Shown: positions 20,596-27,412 of the stretch, piece by piece
How the letters are laid out: every line of letters starts with the position of its first letter
How positions within the stretch are numbered: position 1 is the first letter of the stretch
Assembly: GCA_903930345.1 (NCBI GenBank)
Contig: CAIYYI010000256.1
Span: 1 to 41,925 of the forward strand
Length of the DNA stretch: 41,925 nt
Origin: an uncultured Verrucomicrobiota bacterium
GTDB lineage: Bacteria > Verrucomicrobiota > Verrucomicrobiia > Limisphaerales > CAIYYI01
Reading direction: 5' to 3'
Made by a program: the position numbers and the translations under genes
The notes under the pieces: generated by a model
The model's database searches: none
The model's input: the letters and a program-made list of their open reading frames with translations, nothing else
Told to the model about the DNA's origin: nothing

Positions 20596-20618
20596 CACAT
20601 TGCTATACAGGAGACTAA

Positions 20619-20849
20619 TTGAAGACCAGGCAACTGAACCTGCGTGTGAGTGAAGAAGAACTAGACCGGTGGAAGCAAGCAGCCGGTGGGCAACCGTTGG
20701 CAACTTGGGTCCGGCAGACACTTGACAGATCAGTCTCAGAAAACTCAGACCCAGAAATACCCCAGACCGTCTCACGGGATTCCGGGAACCCTGTACCAAG
20801 ACCCACAACAGGGGTATCAAGACCGAAACCGAACTTCAGACCGATATGA
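20619..20849 (+). CDS. Ribbon-helix-helix / mobilisation-type DNA-binding protein (76 aa)
   Basis: A basic strand (KTRQLNLRVSEEELD), a helix (RWKQAAGG) and a second helix (PLATWVRQTLDR) fit the ribbon-helix-helix family, close to the N-terminal region of MobC-like plasmid proteins. The tail is Pro/Ser-rich and disordered. The start is TTG with AGGAG 5 bases upstream. As the first rightward gene after the control region, it is a good candidate regulator of the divergent promoters. Confidence 0.7.
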   Translation: MKTRQLNLRVSEEELDRWKQAAGGQPLATWVRQTLDRSVSENSDPEIPQTVSRDSGNPVPRPTTGVSRPKPNFRPI

Positions 20850-20890
20850 CCCCTATCCAAAAAACGTGTTCATAACTAGGTGACTGAGAG

Positions 20891-20896
20891 TAGGAT
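20891..20896 (+). promoter_or_regulatory. Leaderless -10 box (TAGGAT)
   Basis: TAGGAT ends 6 bases before the ATG at 20903. Part of it (TAGGA) could instead act as a weak ribosome site. Confidence 0.4.
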
Positions 20897-20902
20897 TTGA
20901 TC

Positions 20903-21109
20903 ATGGCTACAAAAATCAAACACCCGATTCATCTTCTGTTCCCAGACGGTAAACAGGTTTTCCTGGAGGAAGAGCAGGCTGTTGAGAAAGCCATCCTGGA
21001 GCTGCGTGCCAAGCTGGCAATGGAAGAAGACCCTGAGACACGTGACATCCTTGAGCGTGCCTTGGACAAGCGCCTGCGTCAACAGATCGCTTTCAACCCC
21101 CGGCATTAG
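20903..21109 (+). CDS. Small helical protein (68 aa)
   Basis: A short beta-hairpin-like start (KHPIHLLFPDGKQVFL) is followed by two charged helices (EEQAVEKAILELRAKLAM and EDPETRDILERALDKRLRQQ). It looks like a small DNA- or protein-binding dimer; no family recognised. It precedes the packaging genes by a 350-base gap. Confidence 0.65.
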   Translation: MATKIKHPIHLLFPDGKQVFLEEEQAVEKAILELRAKLAMEEDPETRDILERALDKRLRQQIAFNPRH

Positions 21110-21462
21110 CGCAGGGGGAACCCTTTCTGGGGTAGCCCCCCACCAGCGCCCTGTCTGCCGGGCTAGTGCTGTTCCCTGTGATGCCTCTGTCGACTAGATC
21201 TCTGGTTCAGTATCAGCTAGTTCAGGTATCGCGCTTTCCTTTCCCATATCCCCCGGCAAGAGGGGGATTGGTAGGTAGCCGTCAGAATCTGTTCCAGCCG
21301 CCCCGTTCGTAGGTTCGACCTGCCGCGTTAGCGCCACAGAGTTGTCAGTACGTGCTATGCGATAAGATTCGTCTCCTTGGTTCTTGGGTGCACGCTGAAG
21401 AACCTAGCAGACGGTCCGGCGAGCCCAGTCAGAGTTCCCGGGCCGTTGCTATGCTCGGGGTC
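21110..21462 (+). other. Non-coding gap ahead of the terminase genes, candidate packaging site region
   Basis: There is no credible gene here. It has a possible G/C stem (GGGGG at 21114, CCCCC near 21136) that may end the upstream operon, and a 7-base stem ATCCCCC/GGGGGAT (21248-21268). Phage pac or cos sites are often next to the small terminase gene, so this gap is the place to look; nothing in it proves that. Confidence 0.4.
21450..21455 (+). promoter_or_regulatory. Leaderless -10 box (TATGCT) for the terminase operon
   Basis: TATGCT ends 7 bases before the ATG at 21463; no strong Shine-Dalgarno is present. Confidence 0.55.
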
Positions 21463-21870
21463 ATGACTGAACCTGACGACGGCTCTGGCCGCTGGATCGA
21501 TGGCCCGGGCTTTTGCCAGTGGCTCATCAAGACCCGACCTGACCTTATTCACCCGCCTTCTGCTGTTCCCCCCCTTCCGGGGAGGCTGAACATCCACCTG
21601 GTCGGCGACACCACCGGCAGATCCATCCATCGGTGGCGCGTAGGGGGCGCTGTGGACTCTTGGGGCCGTGCCTACGAGGATCTGATGTACAAGCTGAATC
21701 TGTCGGACTGGGAGGTTCCAGACGACATACGCAGCCATCAGAACAGACGGCCTCGCGTTACCAACGAACAAAAGGCCACCATTCGTGACCTACATGCCAA
21801 GGGCGTCCGGGCTGTCGATATTGCTCAACAGCTGAACATATCTGAGCGTTCAGTTCGCACCTACCGATGA
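21463..21870 (+). CDS. Probable terminase small subunit (HTH protein, 135 aa)
   Basis: The C-terminal ~40 residues are a clear helix-turn-helix (NEQKATIRDLHAKGVRAVDI then QQLNISERSVRTYR). The N-terminal part (IDGPGFCQWLI ... IHRWRVGGAVDSWG ... VPDDIR) is shared with the leftward gene at 15381. Position decides the call: its stop overlaps the ATG of the large terminase. It would bind the packaging site and hand DNA to the motor. ATG 21463 is chosen over 21451 because of the -10 spacing. Confidence 0.72.
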   Translation: MTEPDDGSGRWIDGPGFCQWLIKTRPDLIHPPSAVPPLPGRLNIHLVGDTTGRSIHRWRVGGAVDSWGRAYEDLMYKLNLSDWEVPDDIRSHQNRRPRVTNEQKATIRDLHAKGVRAVDIAQQLNISERSVRTYR

Positions 21871-23405
21871 AACCGAACATCACAATCGACAAGGCCCGGC
21901 TTGAACGCCTAAAGCCTGCCGATCGTGACAAAGCGATTGAGGCGATCCGTAACCTGGAAGCGGCTGTTACGGCCAATCCGTTGCTTAGGTACAACAATCC
22001 CAAGTTCGGGCCCATACATGACAAACAGATTGTGTTCCATGAGATGGTCGCTGCTGGCTACGCCGAAGTGGCATATATGGGCGGAAATCAGTCAGGGAAA
22101 ACCACAAGCGCCACCGTTGACGACATCATCCAGGCGATCGATGCTGACGCGGTACCAGACCACCTGAAACGCTTCAAGAAACATTCACCGCCGTTCCGTT
22201 GCCGAATCGGTGCTCAGGGGCGGGAAGAGATCGAGGACTTTATCTTCGAAAAACTGCGTGAATGGCTTCCGATGGATCAGCTGGTCGGGGGCACCTGGAA
22301 GACCGCCTACGACAAACAGCATCATGTGCTCCATTTCAAGAACAAATCTTACTTCCAGTTCAAGACCTATCAGCAGGACGGACAGCAGTGGGGCGGCTCC
22401 ACACTTGATCGCGTTCATTGCGACGAAGAACCGGGCTTGGTTCATCTCAAAGAATCCCGCATACGCGTTATGCGCCGTGAAGGACAGGTGCTGTTCTCTA
22501 TGACCCCCGTAGAGGGCCTGTCCCATATGTACGACGTGTTTGAAGACGCGATCGAGATAGCTGAACACGATGACTCAGGCTCGGCTATTACGACTACAGA
22601 GGCCGGGATAACCCGTGCGCTGGTGTATTCAGACATGGACGACAACCCCTGGCTGACTGAAGCTTCCAAAGCTCAAGCACTAGAGGGATTGTCTGAAGAA
22701 GAGCGCCGGGCCCGTAAGCAAGGTCGCTTCGTTGCTATGAGCGGTTTGGTGTACGGACGGTTCGATCGTGAAACGCATGTCATCGAACCAATCGACCGGC
22801 TGCCACAAAACGTCAACGTTGTTGTGTCTATCGACCCCGGCTTCCGCCACGCAGCCGCTATCCAATGGCACTACATCGACCCACAAGACAACATGGTCAT
22901 GTTCGAAGAGCTACACCTAAAAGAACACACGATCAAGATGCAGTGTGAGCAAATCCACATGGTCAACGCCGCGTACAACTGCGAACCGATGTATTACGTC
23001 ATCGACACTTCAGCAATGGATCGCTCTAACGTCACGGGCCGATCTGACCAAAGTGAGTACGCCGACAACGGCATTGTCACCATCCCGGCGCAGAAAAAAG
23101 TTACGGCTGGCATCAACCGTTGCCGTGAGCGTCTGGACTCTCGGGGCTTCCACGTCACCAGCAACTGCATCAATTTCTTAAAAGAGATTCGTCAGTACCG
23201 GTGGAAAAAGCCCCCAAAGACTGAATCTGAGGGTAAAGCTGAACCAGTGAAATCTAACGACCATCAGATGGACGCGTGGCGTTACGCAGTAATGAGTCGG
23301 CCCTATGGACCCAACGAAGACATACCTAATAATGAAACGCACTTGGAACGTGTCGTCAGAGAAGAGATTGAAGAATTGACTCGCGCTCCTGTGCCTATGG
23401 CGTAA
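21867..23405 (+). CDS. terL: Terminase large subunit
   Basis: The DNA-packaging motor, 512 residues. The ATPase has a Walker A (MGGNQSGKTT, residues 71-80) and a Walker B with catalytic Glu (RVHCDEEP, ~181-188). The nuclease domain begins at ~318 with an RNase H-like strand (VVVSIDPGFRHAAAIQW) and ends near 465 with an acidic motif (SNDHQMDAWRYAVM). It makes the headful or cohesive cut and pumps DNA through the portal. The stop (TAA at 23403) is part of the -10 box of the next gene. Confidence 0.95.
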   Translation: MKPNITIDKARLERLKPADRDKAIEAIRNLEAAVTANPLLRYNNPKFGPIHDKQIVFHEMVAAGYAEVAYMGGNQSGKTTSATVDDIIQAIDADAVPDHLKRFKKHSPPFRCRIGAQGREEIEDFIFEKLREWLPMDQLVGGTWKTAYDKQHHVLHFKNKSYFQFKTYQQDGQQWGGSTLDRVHCDEEPGLVHLKESRIRVMRREGQVLFSMTPVEGLSHMYDVFEDAIEIAEHDDSGSAITTTEAGITRALVYSDMDDNPWLTEASKAQALEGLSEEERRARKQGRFVAMSGLVYGRFDRETHVIEPIDRLPQNVNVVVSIDPGFRHAAAIQWHYIDPQDNMVMFEELHLKEHTIKMQCEQIHMVNAAYNCEPMYYVIDTSAMDRSNVTGRSDQSEYADNGIVTIPAQKKVTAGINRCRERLDSRGFHVTSNCINFLKEIRQYRWKKPPKTESEGKAEPVKSNDHQMDAWRYAVMSRPYGPNEDIPNNETHLERVVREEIEELTRAPVPMA

Positions 23406-23408
23406 GAT
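23403..23408 (+). promoter_or_regulatory. Leaderless -10 box (TAAGAT)
   Basis: Ends 6 bases before the ATG at 23415 and overlaps the stop codon of the large terminase gene. Confidence 0.55.
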
Positions 23409-23414
23409 GTAGGC

Positions 23415-25565
23415 ATGGCTCGGCCCCGACTGTCGTATTCAAAGTCTGAATGGGAGAACCCATCGACCGTCAAGGGCGGCTGGATCGCCACAGATGGAAG
23501 CAGCGAGATTGTCTCGGGCCCAAGCGGTGAGTCTAGCTCTGCTTCGTATGATTTACCTAGCGTCAACGTAGGTCCATACGACGCAGATGTAAGTTCTAGT
23601 TCAACTGGTCCGACCAGCGCTACGCAGTCGTTCGACTTTCTAAAAAAGTACCGTCAGGAAACTGATAGCCCGTTGCTTCAGTCACCGGGTAGCTTTCCCT
23701 TTCCCGGTCAAAAGAAACAAGCAAAGGATCGCACGCAAGCCATTACTGAACGTCAGGACCGGGCTAAAGCGTTTCGTGACGTAGCCGGACCTGGAGGATT
23801 TACAGGATTGCTTGACGACGGTACCGGCGATCGGCTTGTGAACTTTGCTGAAGTGGCGTCTTTGTTTATCCCCGGCGCTGGAACTGGCGTAAGATCGGGC
23901 ATACTTGGCGGCAAGCTTCTGGCAAAATTGCTGGCTAAGCGGGGAGCAAAAAGCCAAGCAGGAGCACAGGCCGCTGACGCCATGGCCCCTAAGCCTCCCC
24001 CGAACATGCATCGGGGCCCGGGCCTTCCGCCTTACAAGGAGCCCGGAGGCATCGCCCCTGAGCTGCGTCACCGCAAGGGACATGATCCACAGGACAACAG
24101 GGAGTTCATCGACAAACTTGATGAGAAGACCGATGACCTGGTTGCTGAATACGACAAGATAGAGCCGTTCGGCTATAACAAGGCAGCGCCTGACTCGTGG
24201 TGGAAGAAACACCGGGAGGCGAAAACCGAAGAACATATCGACAGCCTTGCGTCACCGCAAGAGCAACGGCCAGATTGGATTCCTGAAGGCGAACCTGGCG
24301 GCGTATCGCCACAGCTAAACGATTTGCCCAGAGGTTTGCCACCAGTCAATGAGCCTGTTTCTAAGCCTACGGTGAATCCGTTGACGCGTGCTAACTCATA
24401 CGGCGGTGTACGGCCAAACGATCCCACGTTGAATCGCATTGAAGCAGAGGTCATAGCCTCTGACGGGCCAACGCCAAATTTCGGTCCCATGACGCCGGAA
24501 AAAGCTAAAAATAAAGCGAGCAGGATTTTTGACGAATTTGGTCTAGGCGATTTTCAGCAAAACATGAACTTCGCCGACGACGGCAAAAAGCTGATGAGTC
24601 GTAAGGAACGGTTAGCAGCTCGTATCGCAGCTGAAAGTGACGACGACGAATACCTGTCACCGCCGATCACCGAGGACCAGGCACGCCAGATGCTTGACCC
24701 AGAGTTCCTGATAAACCAACGTCCGCGCATGAGTCAAGCTGATGACGAAGCAATGGATGCCATGCAAGTTGCAGCTCAGAACCGCGACGTTGTTGATCCC
24801 CGGGCCATGGTTAACGAAAGCATGGATCTTCCTTGGGACATCTCCAACGGTTGGGGTACTGCCGGGATTGTAGGCGGCAAAAACAAAGTGACCGATAGCA
24901 AGCTTTGGCGTCTGTTACGGCCTGCTGAAAAAGATCGAAAGCCTACTTCGCTAAAGAGCAACACAAAGTCAGCCCTTAAAACTACCGGAACCGTTGCAGC
25001 AGCGATTCCAGCCGTCACGGAACTTGGGAATCAGCTGGAAATGCCAATGGTCCATATGTACGAGCGACCAGGATTTCTCAAGAGAGATCCGTTCTACCTT
25101 GAACTGGACGGCAAGCCGGTGGACTCCGAAGCCTGGGACAAGAAACTGGCCGAGGGCTACACGGGTGGCCCAGATGACAAGCTTGGTCGCAGGATCGGCG
25201 AGTTTTTTCCCGACTTCTTAGTAGACAAGTTGGAACAGTCCGACAATGGCTTGTCCCACCTTTACGACTGGACTGGCGATCGGCGAAAACAGATCGTAGA
25301 AGAAAATGCTGAAAAGCTTGCTCAGGATGCGGAGACGGACCAGCAAGCAAAGCGTTACGCCTTTCAGGACAACTACGAGTCTTTTATTCCACAGGGGCGT
25401 GTACAGGAAAAATACTTTGGTCCTGGGCCAGAAGACATCAGCGCTGTTCAAGGGCTGGGTCAAAAGTACTCGGGTGGGGTCATTGGTCCGCCCGAGTTGC
25501 ATTGGATGTCCGATCCGTATGAAGTGCTTCGGCGACAAGCAAAGTTACCGAAGTATTGGCGCTAG
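23415..25565 (+). CDS. Large virion-associated or internal protein, unknown (716 aa)
   Basis: A Pro-, Gly- and Asp-rich protein with long disordered stretches. Around residues 150-175 is a hydrophobic, Gly-rich segment (VASLFIPGAGTGVRSGILGG, then KLLAKLLAKRG) like those in ejected virion proteins, and another at ~525-540 (GTVAAAIPAVTELG). The protein at the right edge (39814) shares this style, including an Ala/Gly hydrophobic segment and repeated PxxxEPGG-like turns. Sitting between terminase and portal, it is likely a virion component delivered with DNA. No catalytic motif seen. Confidence 0.7.
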   Translation: MARPRLSYSKSEWENPSTVKGGWIATDGSSEIVSGPSGESSSASYDLPSVNVGPYDADVSSSSTGPTSATQSFDFLKKYRQETDSPLLQSPGSFPFPGQKKQAKDRTQAITERQDRAKAFRDVAGPGGFTGLLDDGTGDRLVNFAEVASLFIPGAGTGVRSGILGGKLLAKLLAKRGAKSQAGAQAADAMAPKPPPNMHRGPGLPPYKEPGGIAPELRHRKGHDPQDNREFIDKLDEKTDDLVAEYDKIEPFGYNKAAPDSWWKKHREAKTEEHIDSLASPQEQRPDWIPEGEPGGVSPQLNDLPRGLPPVNEPVSKPTVNPLTRANSYGGVRPNDPTLNRIEAEVIASDGPTPNFGPMTPEKAKNKASRIFDEFGLGDFQQNMNFADDGKKLMSRKERLAARIAAESDDDEYLSPPITEDQARQMLDPEFLINQRPRMSQADDEAMDAMQVAAQNRDVVDPRAMVNESMDLPWDISNGWGTAGIVGGKNKVTDSKLWRLLRPAEKDRKPTSLKSNTKSALKTTGTVAAAIPAVTELGNQLEMPMVHMYERPGFLKRDPFYLELDGKPVDSEAWDKKLAEGYTGGPDDKLGRRIGEFFPDFLVDKLEQSDNGLSHLYDWTGDRRKQIVEENAEKLAQDAETDQQAKRYAFQDNYESFIPQGRVQEKYFGPGPEDISAVQGLGQKYSGGVIGPPELHWMSDPYEVLRRQAKLPKYWR

Positions 25566-25614
25566 CCACCGTTACCGGTAAACTCAACTTAGTACTCAAC
25601 AAGGAGGACCAAAA

Positions 25615-25854
25615 GTGTCTCAAGCAGTATTCACACAGGCTCAGACTCAGGCGTTGATGGACGACGCCAATCTGAATCCAGTATCCAACCAGACAGACGC
25701 AGAAGTGCACATCACTGTCGTTTTCAGAGGTCTCGTTGCTGACCCCGCCAAGATATACGATGGCGTTCAGGCAATGACTACCGCTGCAAACCAGGTAAGA
25801 GCTGATCACCTTCCTGCCCGGAATCACTACAGCTTCATTGTGACCCCAGCATGA
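25615..25854 (+). CDS. Hypothetical protein (79 aa, GTG start)
   Basis: A small soluble protein (QAVFTQAQTQALMDDANLN ... VHITVVFRGLVADPAKIYD ... HYSFIVTP). The GTG has a strong AGGAGG 7 bases upstream, one of the few canonical ribosome sites in the rightward block. The stop overlaps the next ATG. Unknown, perhaps a minor capsid component. Confidence 0.7.
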   Translation: MSQAVFTQAQTQALMDDANLNPVSNQTDAEVHITVVFRGLVADPAKIYDGVQAMTTAANQVRADHLPARNHYSFIVTPA

Positions 25855-26018
25855 GCAAGTCATACGTAGACACACAGTTCCTTCAGGGCGAGCCCGGCAA
25901 GCCGTCAGAAAACGATCTGACACCAGGTAACAACCTGCGACCAGACACCCCTGTAGTCTCCGAAGCAACGGTTGAAAAGACACCGGCAAAAAAGGCGACC
26001 AAGAAAAAGGGTAAGTAA
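25851..26018 (+). CDS. Small protein with Lys-rich tail (55 aa)
   Basis: A 55-residue frame ending in KKATKKKGK, coupled to the gene before it by ATGA and followed after 3 bases by the next ATG. The sequence is polar and probably disordered; the basic tail could bind DNA. Its fit between two genes is the main support. Confidence 0.6.
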   Translation: MSKSYVDTQFLQGEPGKPSENDLTPGNNLRPDTPVVSEATVEKTPAKKATKKKGK

Positions 26019-26021
26019 GTC

Positions 26022-26276
26022 ATGCCATCGCTAGTCAACAACCGCCCACAAAAACGTAGAGTGACCGGTGCTGGCAAGAATGTCAAAGGTCCGCTTGCTC
26101 GCCCGGTGTCAATGCCAAACATGATGAAAGCTCCTGGGTCAAGCGCAAGTTATAAAAACCAGCGCGACGGAAAAATCTCTTCGATGAAGAAAAACTCAGA
26201 TCAGCAAAAGCAAATGCTTGGAATGGCTCTTCAGCGGAAGCGCATGCAGGCAGGAAAACTAAGGACTATGCGTTGA
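26022..26276 (+). CDS. Small basic protein (84 aa)
   Basis: Very Lys/Arg-rich with many Met residues (RPQKRRVTGAGKNVKGPLAR ... KKNSDQQKQMLGMALQRKRM). Likely a nucleic-acid-binding or capsid-internal protein. It overlaps the next gene's TTG start. Confidence 0.65.
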   Translation: MPSLVNNRPQKRRVTGAGKNVKGPLARPVSMPNMMKAPGSSASYKNQRDGKISSMKKNSDQQKQMLGMALQRKRMQAGKLRTMR

Positions 26277-26752
26277 GGCTTTGCTCTAGCACTGACCTTC
26301 CAGTCCGCTGTTCGGTCTGCATGCAGCCTCCAGCTGCGTATGACCCAAAGATCCGGTACGTCGACTTTGACGCTGCCTACGACGGTCCCGTTGTTGACTC
26401 AGGCGAAGAAAACGTCCCGGGCGTATACATGGAAAAGATCGTTGTCTGCGAACTGTGCGTCAAGAACTCAGCCGAGTTGCTGGGCCTAGAAAACGTTGAA
26501 GAGGTCCAGGACCAAGCTGAATCGTGGAGAGGCTACGCTCAGCACATCGAAGAAGAGATTGCTGAAAAAGACAAAGCTATTGGGCACCTGGCTTACACCG
26601 TAGGTGTGCTACTCGATACCCCAGTCAAGCGTCCCAAGGGTCGTCCGCAGTTGAGAGGCCCTGAATCGCACGAAGACGAAATCAAGCAGATGCGAAGTCA
26701 GCAGGCAAAGAAAGAACGGGCCAAGGCATCTAATGGCGCTAACGGCAACTGA
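26273..26752 (+). CDS. Zinc-binding protein with helical tail (159 aa)
   Basis: Cys-x2-Cys pairs at CSVC and CELC (about residues 13-16 and 60-63) frame a ~45-residue domain, so one zinc site is likely. A long charged helix follows (QAESWRGYAQHIEEEIAEKD), then a basic, polar tail. The start is a TTG overlapping the previous stop. The gene overlaps the next by 20 bases. Confidence 0.65.
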   Translation: MRLCSSTDLPVRCSVCMQPPAAYDPKIRYVDFDAAYDGPVVDSGEENVPGVYMEKIVVCELCVKNSAELLGLENVEEVQDQAESWRGYAQHIEEEIAEKDKAIGHLAYTVGVLLDTPVKRPKGRPQLRGPESHEDEIKQMRSQQAKKERAKASNGANGN

Positions 26753-27110
26753 GACTTTTGGAACCGTAGTCCCGGGTTTCGTTACTGACTTGAACGGAAA
26801 TCTGTCTTGGACTGGGGATTTAACTGGAGCTACCTATGAAGTAGTCCCTGGTTTTTTGACGGACCCAGACGGGCGGCTAGTTGTGCTTGGCTCAGAAACT
26901 GAAACAGAGTTTGTTGGAGGGTTTCTTCGTAGCGCAGAAGGAGCTTTAGTAGCAACTACGGAAGAATCACCCGTTTACGGTGTTGTTCCCGGCTTTGTTA
27001 CGAATGCAGAAGGGCTTTTGTCGTTAGATGTAATGCTTACTACTACATGGCAAGAAGGTTTTCTGCGTGGCTCTAACGGCAACTTGTCCATTACAGACGT
27101 GCCAGTATGA
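26733..27110 (+). CDS. Fivefold-repeat protein, candidate capsid decoration or fibre (125 aa)
   Basis: The protein is made almost entirely of five copies of a 22-25-residue unit with the core (V/G)xGF(V/L)(T/R)xxxGxL: VPGFVTDLNGNLSW, VPGFLTDPDGRLVV, VGGFLRSAEGALVA, VPGFVTNAEGLLSL and QEGFLRGSNGNLSI, with GF at residues 15, 40, 63, 87 and 109. Units 1, 2 and 4 carry PGF(V/L)T, units 3 and 5 GFLR. Such short beta repeats suit a beta-solenoid or blade stack on the virion surface. No cysteine or catalytic motif is present. Confidence 0.7.
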   Translation: MALTATETFGTVVPGFVTDLNGNLSWTGDLTGATYEVVPGFLTDPDGRLVVLGSETETEFVGGFLRSAEGALVATTEESPVYGVVPGFVTNAEGLLSLDVMLTTTWQEGFLRGSNGNLSITDVPV

Positions 27111-27412
27111 TCGCTTTGCTTGCAGGCATGATTGTTCTCTGGATTGGTACGGTTTTCTTTGGCATCCGGGCAATCAACTCTACGTATCAAACTGCTATGA
27201 AGCATTTGTATGAGCAACAGCAGTTGGCTCACGCAGAACGCTTGGCAAACATTCAAGAACGAGACGCTCTGCTTGAACGCATTCAACGCCCCGAGTATCG
27301 CCCGACAACACAACAAAGTGAACAGGTAGACGTCCTGTCAACAGCAGACCTGCCTGAAGTAGACATGGCACTTGTCGGTACAGTGGTTTCGGAGGCCCCA
27401 ATTGGAGAATGA
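27107..27412 (+). CDS. Single-span membrane protein with coiled coil (101 aa)
   Basis: An N-terminal transmembrane helix (IALLAGMIVLWIGTVFFGI) is followed by a charged helix (HLYEQQQLAHAERLANIQER) and an acidic tail. A membrane protein at this place, between head genes and portal, is unusual; it may join the virion and act at DNA entry. It is coupled to the gene before (ATGA) and overlaps the portal start. Confidence 0.7.
   Translation: MIALLAGMIVLWIGTVFFGIRAINSTYQTAMKHLYEQQQLAHAERLANIQERDALLERIQRPEYRPTTQQSEQVDVLSTADLPEVDMALVGTVVSEAPIGE

Larger units (their letters stand above)
19851..20618. other. Divergent control region, ~770 bases without a gene
   Basis: The region separates the leftward block from the rightward structural block. 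It holds a 16-base palindrome (19919), a long stem (19935-19993), CAGTCTT/AAGACTG arms (20208-20240), GTTGTAC/GTACAAC arms (20267, 20303), ACAACAGTTRGCT twice near 20288-20315, two TTTGTCCANTCT sites, ACCAGTACAC twice (20466, 20542), and GACTA four times in tandem. Promoters for both directions and possibly a replication origin are expected here, but no box stands out clearly. Confidence 0.6.

Noticed and set aside
21300-21345. tRNA 3' end near GTAGGTTCGACCTGC
   Set aside because: The stem allows only a 3-5-base loop and does not give the 5-pair stem with a 7-base T-loop, and no other arms are found.
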